From positions 17,727 through 81,726 of the forward strand of contig JAEPQH010000017.1 of assembly GCA_017640605.1 (NCBI GenBank): a DNA stretch of 64,000 nucleotides, read 5' to 3'. The position numbers were made by a program, and so were the translations under genes. Below the pieces are notes generated by a model. It saw only the letters and a program-made list of their open reading frames with translations, did no database searches and was not told where the DNA came from. Positions 18,101 to 27,086 of the stretch are shown piece by piece. Numbering within the stretch: the stretch's first letter is position 1; each line of letters begins with the position of its first letter. Source of the stretch: Balneolaceae bacterium (lineage in GTDB: Bacteria > Bacteroidota > Rhodothermia > Balneolales > Balneolaceae).

Positions 18101-18534
18101 TCGCGCTTCATCGCCGCCTGAATTTGTACGATGTGCACAAACTCGTGGGTGATGACGTTACGCATCCAATTATGCGTGCCACGTAATGGTGTATCAAGCG
18201 AGGGTACCCAAATATCAATTTTGTTATCGAAAAAGTAAGCGGCACCGTTACTATAATCTTCCCGATCCTTTAGAACGATATTAACTTTTGAATCCGGTTC
18301 GTGCTGATACAATTCTGTGATCGGATCATATATTTCTTCAGCAATTCTCGATACAACCTGCGCCGATCTGGAATTCCCTTCCTGAAAATGCACCATAAAA
18401 TGTTCGCTTTCGATGGTGTACCATTGTAGATGGTTGTAGCTGTAATCGTAGAACTCAGGATTAGTTTGGGCCTGCAATCCCATCGTAAAAAAAAGAGCCA
18501 GCAAAAGCAGGAGGTATGTGCGGATTGATCTCAT
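15172..18534 (-). CDS. Outer-membrane protein: peptidase MA-like domain, TolB-type propeller and C-terminal barrel
   Basis: 1120 residues with a signal peptide (cleavage after GLQAQ). Residues about 30-310 form a peptidase MA/gluzincin-like domain with the zinc motif HEFVH (nt about 18139-18156) and the downstream LAEGTAQYQ helix providing a third ligand. About 315-620 are TolB/WD40-like repeats (FSPDGDQIVYSV, SEDGMQLYYSA). A His-rich loop (HHHDHEQH) sits between blades. The last 400 or so residues are beta-strand rich with a terminal aromatic strand ending FDFELL, consistent with an outer-membrane barrel. It could be an anchored protease facing the periplasm or surface. It overlaps its neighbours on both sides by 4 bases and 1 base, within the porU-porV run. 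Confidence 0.85.
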   Translation of the reverse strand: MRSIRTYLLLLLALFFTMGLQAQTNPEFYDYSYNHLQWYTIESEHFMVHFQEGNSRSAQVVSRIAEEIYDPITELYQHEPDSKVNIVLKDREDYSNGAAYFFDNKIDIWVPSLDTPLRGTHNWMRNVITHEFVHIVQIQAAMKRERKVPVLYLQWLSYEKVRRPDVLYGFPNGIISMPFASINVPAWLAEGTAQYQTKDIKYDRWDAHRDMILRTRIMSDTYFSLKEMGTFSSKTSIERETVYNQGFAFVIYLAERFGDDVLRKISENLGEKNVFTVEEAIEMSTGIPGNEVFEDWIAERRAEYEAEFNGVILSNSDYVEPSGFFNFYPKLSRDGSRLAYLSNKGRDFSLASLYIVEQGDTSSINKVEEIDPDAHHHDHEQHLSVKPAIPFIATSFSFSPDGDQIVYSVNKKNQFGESYRDLFIYDISTKENKRLTHSARLQSPAWGPNGNIVAIEYEAGTQNLVVFHPDSAEQQTKLTDYQDAETIYSPVWHPNGREIYFSYADLGQRSIRKINLDTKRITPVLDDVYTDYRDPFISEDGMQLYYSASHNGRFNIYRRNLINQENKQLTNVLGGAFMPFAFGDTLFFSEYEKDGYKIKKRALVESQLPAFFPPKRIGGRIGDTEITLNDFNDKDIDAFGETAEAIADTGTYTFDLETLNASNERQYREYEDTFLDYSFFPVLRFDNYTKLNGSNGALLRQGEFGKLGENLLRDMKPGVYFANRDAIDKLSLFGGVMLGLTSSPADGIADFFSPSRIFSLDRDIFFQAEYRGLPFIKKSWSPTVSFEVFNLHRNVDDGLSIEEFPCTSCLPDTTNVDIGYEVWEANLFLRSKLSRRSLLELGIGYSPYQVQTDNFFSRELQAFISGSSSEYFKATTLSAAYTFNYYTYTVDADIAPIGLKGYMRYQYQPSKLLEEYQIKDGALVPIFKTSRNHSTELHVRYGFKTFGDQAFQARVRGFTYFNDPKDTFYTDYVGGFLGMRSYPFFAIAGNTTAFTSLSWFMPVFKNINTQVGPYMFDKMYARFFFETGNGWFLGNSAGSDTADRLSTGNNLKSGIGAELRLASSGYYLFPLKFFMSASYGFNEFNVTLPDAFQTGTQSNRVKYGGEILFHFGLTFDFELL

Positions 18535-21500
18535 TAATGCACCACTCCAATTTTAATCGTTTTAGATTCTTTTTTCCCGTTTACATTGGCTTCAATACGG
18601 CCGAAATAGGCACCACTTGCCCAAGCACTTGTGTTTACGGTGATTTCTTCCGGGGCCCCACCAAAAGCTTGTACCGTTCGTTCGAAAACTACACGACCAG
18701 AATAATCGATGATGGTAATATCAACGGTGCCGGCAGAGGCTAACTCAAAACGGATGTTGGTTTCTTCATTTGCCGGATTGGGCCAATTATAGGTTTCTGA
18801 TTTATTTAGAACCGAAAAATCAGACCCGGAAGTCTCTTCAAACTCTATATATGCCGAAACTTTATTATATGGGTTCTCGCCATAGCGCCCCGGCCACTGT
18901 GTAGTTGTGTGATTCAAAAATCGCCATGCGCGAAGATCGCCGGTATGGCTCACGGCGTATAAAACATCGTTGTACATAACGGGATGAATCGGCTGAACAT
19001 CCTTACCAACTGCACCACCAACATACAATGGAAAGCCTTCGATAGGATTTCCGTCTGTTTCGTATGCGAAAATGTTTACCGAATATTCATCCTGACCAAC
19101 CACTAACATATCCTGTCGGTTATCTCCGGTGATATCGGTAATAATGGGCGTTCCGAGAAATTGAATACTATCGGGAGCTAAAATTGGAGTGTTCGCCAGC
19201 AACGCACCATTGAAGTTGTAACCTTCAATTTGATTGTCGGTGCGGTTAATTCGATAAATATGACCTTCATCAACGATGGCAGGCCATTCGGCTTTTGCTT
19301 CGTCAAAAATCTGGATGATGGGCTCCGACTTAGATGGATCAACTAGGGAAAAACGCCCATCTTCGAAAAGGTAGTAGTAGTTCCTGAGATTACTTTCGAT
19401 GGTTCCGGCAAATAAGCGGTATTCGTAATCTGCGAGATAATCCGGAATATTTTCGCCCACAAACTCGATGGCATTACCGTTTATGCCTACGAATTTGTTG
19501 TTGATGATTTCAGAGCGGAATTCGTAATCACTTGGGCTAGAAATAGAATCACCGTTGATTGGATCTATTGAATAATCTATAAAATCAAGTTCAATAGTTG
19601 AACCATTGTCATTTGAGCTTAAAAATTTGAAATCGGTGAATGATACCCCATCTTGTCCTTTTCTCAATGGAATTGAATTAGTTGTCCATTCAAAAGTTAA
19701 ACTATTATCTCCTGCAAGTGTGTACTTAATTATACGTAACAAACTAAATGGTATTACGGAACTAGCTAGTGGATCGACATAAGTAGTAAAGAATGGGAGG
19801 TATATTGCTTCATCATCTACAATTGGCCTTGTAGTATTTGCAATGAAAAGAGTATCGATTGTTGTTTTATTTGATAAATCTAAAATGTAAGTGAAATTAA
19901 AGGAGGGGATAATTAACTTTTCATTTTTAAAGATTTCTAGAGTAAGAGGATATAAATCCCAATACCAAAAGCTTGGATTAAATGTATAATAATCTATGCC
20001 GTTTATACTTAGAATGGATTCGATGTTCTGATCCAAAGAGTTAACCTCCCGAATCTTAAAACTAGCCACCGGCAGATTATCCGAAAAATCATACAACTCA
20101 AATCCTGATCGGGCACCGGAATTGGAGTTATTGTTGGGATAAGATTCCGGACCGAAAATATTATCAGGATTTAGATCAATTTCGGAAGTTGGAGTAATTA
20201 CTCTAAAATCGTTACCTGCCCACCAAAAATCGAAGGCATAACCGAAGGTAGGGGAGTTCTCGAGCAGGCCTACACTTTTACCAATATCTTGAGCTCCATC
20301 ACCTTCTTCTAAATCCACACCCCGGCGATTTTCATTGGCGTTAACGCGATCGCGAGCTAATTGCTGCGCCAACACACCTTCATCAATGTGCCAGATGAGA
20401 ATTCCGCCGTTCAAATGTCGATCATCTTCAGTGCCTTCATCACCATCTTCGCCAACATCCAATCCACCGGGCAGGCTCCAATCGAAGTTGCTTACATCCA
20501 CGATGGTGCCGGGAATTAATAAGGTGTCAAAACCTGCCGCCTGAAAGATGAAATCTTCATCGAAATTAGAATAAGCGCGTTCACGAATTTCGAAATTACT
20601 ATAGGTTGAAATTACCACTTCAGCATCGGTTTCGCCCAATAATTCAGGATCACGATGTCGGTTTTCAATCAAAAAATATTCGGTTGACGAGAGCGAAATC
20701 TTTGCGATGCTATTGGGTAGATTGAGTGATGCTGCAGGAAGTTCAATGGCATCCGTTTCGCCAACTGAAACTTCAAAAGGTGTTTCCCATCCCAAAAAAA
20801 TCTTTTCCCAAGCAGAGGGTTCAGGAGGAAGGAGTCCGTTATAAGCAAAAAATCCTGCTCCATCCATTAAACCAAATCGACCAATTGCCGGCTGACCGTT
20901 TTCGGTATTAAATAAATCCGGAAGCCCTAAATAACTACCAATTGAAGCGCAAAGCAATCCATTTATCGAAAGTGGAAATACAATTTCGTTATCGCTGATG
21001 TTGGTTCCACGACGAGATTGCGTGCGTGGAATTAACATCGAATTATTAACTCTAAAGCTGCCGTTATTGATGGAAAAGCCATCAAAAGTAGGATCATCAA
21101 GTAAATCACCAAGACTTTCTTCATCTAGTGTGATAGATGGTAAATCAAAAGGAGTGATGTCGAGGCTGGTGCCCAATAATTCTACATCACGACCGATTCC
21201 TGCATGGAAAATCACAAAAGCAGTATTTTCGGGATCAAGCCCTGATGCATCGAATCCACCTTGTTCGTCTACTTTTGTCCACACATCCTGCATTAAGAGC
21301 GCAATTTTTTCAAGTGTAAAGGTTTCTCCGATAGGTGCATACTCTTCCATCATTTTGTCCAATTGATACACTTGAGGTAATACTTGGTACTCGATAGTTA
21401 GCTGCTGATCGGAAGATTTTAGGAAGTAGTTTTTTGCAAACTCTAAGTGGTTCTCGAAATAAGTTTGATTGTGCGGGAGCGGATCGATGTAAGTTTTTTC

Positions 21501-21770
21501 TTCGCGTGTGAGATAAGGAAGCCCATCAAAACCATTTTCCCCGAAAACACCGGTTCCGGAAGTTAGTCGGTTAGTATCCGGCTGAAATTCGACCATCACT
21601 GCAACCACATTTAATGTGCCTATGGCAGGAGTAGATCGGCGCACTTCTTTATTGAGCGAAATCGGATGGCTTCGTTTTAGTTGTATCTCTTGACTATGAG
21701 AGGAAGGGCTAAGAAATAGAAAGAGCATGCCAATAACGAACATGCTCTTGAGTGGGGGAAAAAGTCTCAT
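18534..21770 (-). CDS. T9SS-exported M6-like protein with degenerate zinc site
   Basis: 1078 residues: signal peptide, an immune-inhibitor-A (M6)-like domain, and a C-terminal T9SS type A sorting domain (about the last 80 residues, NWPNPANEETNIRFEL and SGRVVFERTV). M6 peptidases carry HExxHxLGLPDL; here the matching helix (residues about 275-286, nt about 20912-20950) reads ASIGSYLGLPDL, so both histidines and the glutamate are lost while LGLPDLF is kept. A later IWHIDEG motif typical of M6 proteins is retained. It is probably a secreted non-catalytic protein such as an adhesin or structural subunit. Its stop and the next ATG overlap as TAATG. Its position beside porV and porU fits an export cargo. 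Confidence 0.85.
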   Translation of the reverse strand: MRLFPPLKSMFVIGMLFLFLSPSSHSQEIQLKRSHPISLNKEVRRSTPAIGTLNVVAVMVEFQPDTNRLTSGTGVFGENGFDGLPYLTREEKTYIDPLPHNQTYFENHLEFAKNYFLKSSDQQLTIEYQVLPQVYQLDKMMEEYAPIGETFTLEKIALLMQDVWTKVDEQGGFDASGLDPENTAFVIFHAGIGRDVELLGTSLDITPFDLPSITLDEESLGDLLDDPTFDGFSINNGSFRVNNSMLIPRTQSRRGTNISDNEIVFPLSINGLLCASIGSYLGLPDLFNTENGQPAIGRFGLMDGAGFFAYNGLLPPEPSAWEKIFLGWETPFEVSVGETDAIELPAASLNLPNSIAKISLSSTEYFLIENRHRDPELLGETDAEVVISTYSNFEIRERAYSNFDEDFIFQAAGFDTLLIPGTIVDVSNFDWSLPGGLDVGEDGDEGTEDDRHLNGGILIWHIDEGVLAQQLARDRVNANENRRGVDLEEGDGAQDIGKSVGLLENSPTFGYAFDFWWAGNDFRVITPTSEIDLNPDNIFGPESYPNNNSNSGARSGFELYDFSDNLPVASFKIREVNSLDQNIESILSINGIDYYTFNPSFWYWDLYPLTLEIFKNEKLIIPSFNFTYILDLSNKTTIDTLFIANTTRPIVDDEAIYLPFFTTYVDPLASSVIPFSLLRIIKYTLAGDNSLTFEWTTNSIPLRKGQDGVSFTDFKFLSSNDNGSTIELDFIDYSIDPINGDSISSPSDYEFRSEIINNKFVGINGNAIEFVGENIPDYLADYEYRLFAGTIESNLRNYYYLFEDGRFSLVDPSKSEPIIQIFDEAKAEWPAIVDEGHIYRINRTDNQIEGYNFNGALLANTPILAPDSIQFLGTPIITDITGDNRQDMLVVGQDEYSVNIFAYETDGNPIEGFPLYVGGAVGKDVQPIHPVMYNDVLYAVSHTGDLRAWRFLNHTTTQWPGRYGENPYNKVSAYIEFEETSGSDFSVLNKSETYNWPNPANEETNIRFELASAGTVDITIIDYSGRVVFERTVQAFGGAPEEITVNTSAWASGAYFGRIEANVNGKKESKTIKIGVVH

Positions 21771-21775
21771 TTCAT

Positions 21776-22924
21776 TTAAAAGTTGACTAAGAGACTAAAC
21801 CTGAGGGTATTTGCGAGGGGATGATCAGATTCCAGCGTTTTTATATAACTGAAATCGACTCCAATAGCGTTGTAGCGTAATCCAGCGCCAAATGTGATGT
21901 ACTTACGGTCGCCATTATTCGGATCTTCGTAGTAATAGCCACCACGTAATGCGAAGGTGTTGTTGTACCAATATTCTAAGCCAGCACCAACCATAAACTG
22001 TTGAAGCAAACTTACTTCTACATTTTCTTGACCGTTGAAATGTGTCCAAGAATCCCAAGAGTCGATTAAAGCCTCAAGAGGACCGGAGGCAACCCGCATG
22101 GTATCTTGCGTACCATCCTGATTGGTGGTGATTTGATCTTTAGTTCGGGCCATTATCTTAGAAACATCTAAGGCAACGTTTATTCTGTTGAATCCTTCAG
22201 GATCTAATTCATAACTAAATGCTGTTCCAAATCGCAGAAGCGTAGGTAGTGGATCTTTTTGGGCATTATCGGTGTATTGCATGCCCGGTCCAATATTCGA
22301 CAAATTAAATCCGGCACTGAATTGGGCATTGTTTCCACCTAAAGAAAAGTAATTTGTTTTATAAAGCGCGGCTAAATCGATAGCTACACTACTACCTGGA
22401 TTAACTCGCTGTTGGCCCACCGAAGTACCGCTCGCTAAACTTGAATAGATAAAGCGTAAGCTTGAACCAAGAGCAAGATTTTTGTTCACTTCAAAACCGT
22501 ACGATAAACCAACGGCAACTTCATAACTGTTGAAGCGAGAAATCACATCCGGGCTGTCTTCTCGGGTAACGGCTTGTTCACCCAAATTCAGAAAAGTGAT
22601 ATGCCCACCCACGGTTCCAATACCGTCGATATACATTTTTCCAACTACGTAATCGTAAAAGAGATCACTCACATTAAAGTTTTTCAACCAGTTAGAGTGT
22701 GTTAGGCTGATTTGATTATCGCGCTGAAAAGCCAAGCCGGCCGGGTTCCAGAACATAGCAGCGGCATTGTCTGCAAGTGCAACTCCGGTGTTACCCATGG
22801 CTGCGCCACGCGAATCGGGTTCAATTTGCAGAAATGGTACTGCTGTTATTGCGATTTGTGCCTTGCTTACTGCAGGAAAAACGCTGATCACGGTGATCAG
22901 TGCCAACAAGATAGTTTTTTTCAT
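21776..22924 (-). CDS. porV: Type IX secretion outer-membrane protein PorV
   Basis: About 382 residues from ATG 22924 (the frame extends to a TTG at 22933, but the ATG starts a clean signal peptide, MKKTILLALI..., cleavage after SKAQ). The N-terminal PDSRGAAMGNTGVALADNAAAMFWNPAG motif is typical of FadL-like PorV/PorQ barrels, and the C terminus ends in aromatic beta strands (LRFSLLVNF). PorV shuttles exported cargo and works with the sortase PorU in the attachment complex. It lies 62 bases after porU and 5 bases before the T9SS cargo-like gene, all on the minus strand. Confidence 0.93.
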   Translation of the reverse strand: MKKTILLALITVISVFPAVSKAQIAITAVPFLQIEPDSRGAAMGNTGVALADNAAAMFWNPAGLAFQRDNQISLTHSNWLKNFNVSDLFYDYVVGKMYIDGIGTVGGHITFLNLGEQAVTREDSPDVISRFNSYEVAVGLSYGFEVNKNLALGSSLRFIYSSLASGTSVGQQRVNPGSSVAIDLAALYKTNYFSLGGNNAQFSAGFNLSNIGPGMQYTDNAQKDPLPTLLRFGTAFSYELDPEGFNRINVALDVSKIMARTKDQITTNQDGTQDTMRVASGPLEALIDSWDSWTHFNGQENVEVSLLQQFMVGAGLEYWYNNTFALRGGYYYEDPNNGDRKYITFGAGLRYNAIGVDFSYIKTLESDHPLANTLRFSLLVNF

Positions 22925-22946
22925 AAATGACAAATAGTTTGGTCGT

Positions 22947-22954
22947 CAAATATA
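22947..22954 (-). promoter_or_regulatory. Possible Bacteroidota -7 promoter element before porV
   Basis: The porU-porV spacer contains TATATTTG on the minus strand, matching the Bacteroidota TAnnTTTG -7 element about 23 bases upstream of the porV ATG. No convincing -33 TTTG was found at the usual spacing, so this is only a candidate for an internal promoter. Confidence 0.3.
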
Positions 22955-22986
22955 ACGGATTCGATCCAATTATATGTGGAAGATAG

Positions 22987-25900
22987 TTATCTGATTATAA
23001 CGAGCTTTTCGATTTTTTCGGTTGATTTTTTTCCTTCGGGGGTATCTGCTGTAACCCGAAGCACATAAATATAAGTACCGTTACCCAGGCGATCATAATC
23101 CCTGTCACGGCCATTCCATGGAATACTGGCATAAGAACTAGATGTATTTGTAATATACTCTTGAAGGTGCTGCACCGGTTTGCCCGAAAGCGTGTAGATT
23201 TTAATGTCTACTTCCAATGCATTTCCTTGTTGGTTATGTTCGAACGTAAAAGCGGTCTTATTATTCATTGGATTTGGATAATTATACACTTGGTCAATTA
23301 CCAAATCTTCCGATTCTGCCACTTCAAAGAAAATACTTTCCTCTGATGGGTTGTTATGCACATCCCATGCCCGAACTTTTAGCGAATAGTTACCCTGCGG
23401 AAGTTCATCCAGCGGGTACTCGATACGCCCCTTTGAGAAATCATTAAGTGCACCTTCGTAAAACTCGTTGAGTACGAATGTGCGGGTTGGTTTTGTATCG
23501 ATGGTAGCGATTATTTCATGTCCTACTCCTGTTCCTGTAGCGTTAATTCCGGAACTGTCGGCCAGCTCCACAATTAGTGTTGGTTTATCGGTGGTTAAAT
23601 CACCATTGAAAAAAGATTCGTCGTTTAGAAAAATATCCAGTTCCGGTCCCGATCCGTCGTTTACAGCATTTTCATTAATTCCATTGAAAATTATGTTGGT
23701 AAAAGAACCTCCGGCGGTGTATTCATCACCACTTGCAAAAAGCACAATCCGTGCCTGATCAGGGCTGTAGCTTATATCCTTAGGCAGCACAAAATCTATG
23801 CTAAAATCTCCGCCTGTTACATTTGCTTTCCCTTTAAATAGAACAGTGTTCTCAACTTCATAGGTGCATTCCCGCTCAGTAAATTCATACAGATAGCAGC
23901 CGTCATCTTCAATCCATTCTAAATTTTGCGGTAGGGTAACATTTCGTTTAGCATCTAATAAGGTGACGTTTACGAGCCCATTGTAGCCGGAGTCTTTGGT
24001 GCCATCTGCCTTTAATACTTCTCCTTTAAGAGTTACCTGATCTAATGCTTTAATAGTTAGTACGGTATCATTTTCGGCAACGTTAATGTTATTAATTGCC
24101 GTTAATTGTGCAGGTTTATCAGGCAATGCGAGTCGAAGGGCAGGATCGCCCAATAAAATAAATCTTCTAGAGTTGGATGAAGCACCCGCTGACGTATTCT
24201 TAGTTCTGTAAAAAATATCACCCAATCTTGATGGCAACCCGTTTTCATCTCGAACCAACATTTCTTGTGACAGCGCAATGTTTAGCGCAAAATTCTGTCC
24301 GCCATTGGGATTACTACTCGTATATACAATTCGTGTGGTAGTAAAGCTTGCTATCGCGCCCCCATTATCAGCAAAAAATAATTGTTCGGCTCCCGATTGC
24401 TGACTGATATCATCGTAGCGCCCAAACTGACATGTAGCGGTAACGATTACCGATAACCGATTACTGTTGGTGAGATTTGGGATGTCCTCAATAGTGAATA
24501 ACTCCTCATCCGACAAAACATCGGTGTTACCATGCCCCGAATAATTCATCACCAACGTGCCATTATTTAAAGTATTAATAAAATCCTCGGAGGCTCCGGG
24601 AATTTCACGCCCCGAACCGGTGATTTCTTCTTGATAGGCGAATAGGTAGATTTTTTTTAAGCGCAATCCCGAATCAATAATATTCATTCTATCAGCGGTA
24701 CCATCGGCATTCCAAACGTGTAAATCCCGGTTTGTTTCTCGATCAGGGAAGTCATCATCACCAGCAAATGTAAACAGATTTTGCCAGTCGCCGTCATGTT
24801 CAGGATTTTCGTATCGATAAATTTTATCCAGAGCTACACGGGCTTCTCTTCGGGTTTGAGCGGGAATTCTGCCTATACCAATGTCAATTCTTGATCCACT
24901 TACAAAGCCACCTTCTCCCGCATCCATAAATCCGAAATAATCGTCGGATGCATAGCTCCCAATCCGACTTAGAGAGTTCGGACTTTGATACGTAAGTACA
25001 TAATTCGTATACGCATTATTGATGATATTTTTTGTGTCGTAAGTAGTATCTCCGAATAGCAAGAGATATCGTGGTAGTGTAGCATTATCATTTGAGGCAC
25101 GATCGTAGAGAAACTTTACAAAATCACGAATAGCAGTAGGATCTTTAGCTCCACCTGAAAACTCATTCAGTATCTGACTTTGCGTTACCACTAATGGCGT
25201 CAGGCCTTCATTTGCACGATGTTGAGCTAGTTCATCAGCAAAAGGTTTAAATAATTCGCTGGTAACTACGATGTAATCTGGATAAGAAGTAATTCCCCTT
25301 AGATTTTGATTAGGGATAGATGTGCCGGGCTTTGGCGTAAAATAGTTGACTTGAGCAATGAAACGGCGGGTATCATTTTGTTCGGTAACTATCTCGTAAT
25401 TTGTGCCGGATGAAGCCGCATTTATATGCACGGGGTTAGTTGTATCGGTAACATCTAACACTAATGGGGAAGAAGTAAAACCTTGGAGAATGAAACGAGC
25501 TAAATCGTTAGGTGAATCATTTAGCGGAGGCATAAACATCAGGTAGTTATTCTCAGCGATTAGTTCTCTTTCTACTTGCAAGCGTAAGTAATCTACAAAT
25601 CCATTTGCTCCATCATCAGCATTACTCATAGTTGCTGTTATTGTAATGATATTGTCACTTAGCGAGGGTGAAACCGTTGAAGCAAAAGTGCGACCATTGG
25701 CTGCATCACCATTGTAGGATAGATATCCTCCACTCACGCGATTGATACTTAGTTGGCTTAACGTGGTTCCATTAATGTCGAGACGGAAATTTGTTGTACG
25801 TAAGGCACGCGCATACATCCTTCCCGAAACCTTTAAATTACTAGCACTTGATATTCCGGGAATCGTATCCTGAAAAATAGTAACGGCTGAGTTTTGTGCA

Positions 25901-26865
25901 GTTGCAGGAATTCGTTGTCCTAGCCAGTAGCGCCCACTTTTTTGCCGATCTTCTGCTTTTGTAAGCTCTTCTTCTTTCCAGATAAAATCAGTAAAACTGG
26001 TGATTGTTCTGGTTGGCGAACCCGTTACCGATTCTGTATTCAGCCTCTGACCATTTTCATCTCCAATAGTTAAGAAAACAAAACTAGAGTCACTGTAAGG
26101 ATGGATACTATGACTGAAATTATCGGAAGATCTTGTTATTTGATGAGGTGAATTACCATAAAAAACCACTCGGTCACTAGTATCGAAAGAACCATCGTTT
26201 TCGCCTTCAACTAAAATTGGAAGTTCTTTGAATTCCGGACGTGGCGCATTATTGCTCTCCGGAAGCATATAACCATTGGTTCCCCAAAGCTGGATTCTCC
26301 GCGGATCAACTTGGTCAACATTTATCCCAAGATCACTTAAATAGGCAGCATTCAATTGATAAATTCCACTTTTCGCGACTGGGATTTTAAACCAACTACC
26401 GGAGGAAAGTGGTTCTTCGTTGATGGTAGTAACTTGTTTAGTCCTGAGTTGAGTTGCGTATACCGGTTTTTTAACTCGAACACGCAAAAATTCAGTAACG
26501 AAGGTTTTTTGATCGGATACTCTGGCTACGTGTATTTTTAAGGAAGCAACTTGTTTACCTCTAGTTACTCCAGGGTTTAGTACTTCGGTAACACCCACGG
26601 AATCAGTTGATAATGCCAGACCTAAAACCTGATCAGCGGATAAAACAGCGTTTTTTTCAACAATACGTTGTTCTAATATTTGGAAAGGATTTGCTGAAAG
26701 TACATCAAAAAGGACCTCGAAAGGCGGAGCTATTTGTAAGTTTGCATTTTCAAGTACATACTCCGTGTATTCAGCATTTTCCGAAATAGGATAAAACTGT
26801 TGAGCGAAAAGTTGCAAAGGACTCCCGCAAATAAATAATAACAGGTAGAAGAGTCTTCTACGCAT
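22987..26865 (-). CDS. porU: Type IX secretion system sortase PorU
   Basis: About 1292 residues from ATG 26865 (the TTG at 26874 lies just upstream in frame); signal peptide begins MRRRLFYLLL. The N-terminal region has propeptide-like beta domains; the central C25 gingipain-like peptidase domain carries LLFGDTTYDTKN, the catalytic His in NYSGHGN (nt about 24535-24555) and Cys in TATCQFG (about 24420-24440). A C-terminal beta domain with YNYPNPMNNKTAFTF and YDRLGNGTYIYVLRV resembles a T9SS sorting-type domain. PorU removes the C-terminal signal of T9SS cargo at the cell surface and attaches it to lipopolysaccharide. It heads the minus-strand cluster with porV and a cargo protein. Confidence 0.95.
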   Translation of the reverse strand: MRRRLFYLLLFICGSPLQLFAQQFYPISENAEYTEYVLENANLQIAPPFEVLFDVLSANPFQILEQRIVEKNAVLSADQVLGLALSTDSVGVTEVLNPGVTRGKQVASLKIHVARVSDQKTFVTEFLRVRVKKPVYATQLRTKQVTTINEEPLSSGSWFKIPVAKSGIYQLNAAYLSDLGINVDQVDPRRIQLWGTNGYMLPESNNAPRPEFKELPILVEGENDGSFDTSDRVVFYGNSPHQITRSSDNFSHSIHPYSDSSFVFLTIGDENGQRLNTESVTGSPTRTITSFTDFIWKEEELTKAEDRQKSGRYWLGQRIPATAQNSAVTIFQDTIPGISSASNLKVSGRMYARALRTTNFRLDINGTTLSQLSINRVSGGYLSYNGDAANGRTFASTVSPSLSDNIITITATMSNADDGANGFVDYLRLQVERELIAENNYLMFMPPLNDSPNDLARFILQGFTSSPLVLDVTDTTNPVHINAASSGTNYEIVTEQNDTRRFIAQVNYFTPKPGTSIPNQNLRGITSYPDYIVVTSELFKPFADELAQHRANEGLTPLVVTQSQILNEFSGGAKDPTAIRDFVKFLYDRASNDNATLPRYLLLFGDTTYDTKNIINNAYTNYVLTYQSPNSLSRIGSYASDDYFGFMDAGEGGFVSGSRIDIGIGRIPAQTRREARVALDKIYRYENPEHDGDWQNLFTFAGDDDFPDRETNRDLHVWNADGTADRMNIIDSGLRLKKIYLFAYQEEITGSGREIPGASEDFINTLNNGTLVMNYSGHGNTDVLSDEELFTIEDIPNLTNSNRLSVIVTATCQFGRYDDISQQSGAEQLFFADNGGAIASFTTTRIVYTSSNPNGGQNFALNIALSQEMLVRDENGLPSRLGDIFYRTKNTSAGASSNSRRFILLGDPALRLALPDKPAQLTAINNINVAENDTVLTIKALDQVTLKGEVLKADGTKDSGYNGLVNVTLLDAKRNVTLPQNLEWIEDDGCYLYEFTERECTYEVENTVLFKGKANVTGGDFSIDFVLPKDISYSPDQARIVLFASGDEYTAGGSFTNIIFNGINENAVNDGSGPELDIFLNDESFFNGDLTTDKPTLIVELADSSGINATGTGVGHEIIATIDTKPTRTFVLNEFYEGALNDFSKGRIEYPLDELPQGNYSLKVRAWDVHNNPSEESIFFEVAESEDLVIDQVYNYPNPMNNKTAFTFEHNQQGNALEVDIKIYTLSGKPVQHLQEYITNTSSSYASIPWNGRDRDYDRLGNGTYIYVLRVTADTPEGKKSTEKIEKLVIIR

Positions 26866-27086
26866 ATTATACAATCTATTGTTATTGACTTGAACGTCGT
26901 TACAGTAGCGGGTCTAGTCTATAGGAAACCTGTTTAATTATCGATTAAGAGAGGATTTCTCCATACTCTGCTTATTTCATAAAAAGAAAGAAATAGTAGC
27001 GGTAGTGTATGGTAATACAGGTTTTGTTGCTGTTTGAGTGTCAATAATAGCTTAGAACCAAGATAATGTCAATGCTTTAGGAAAAA

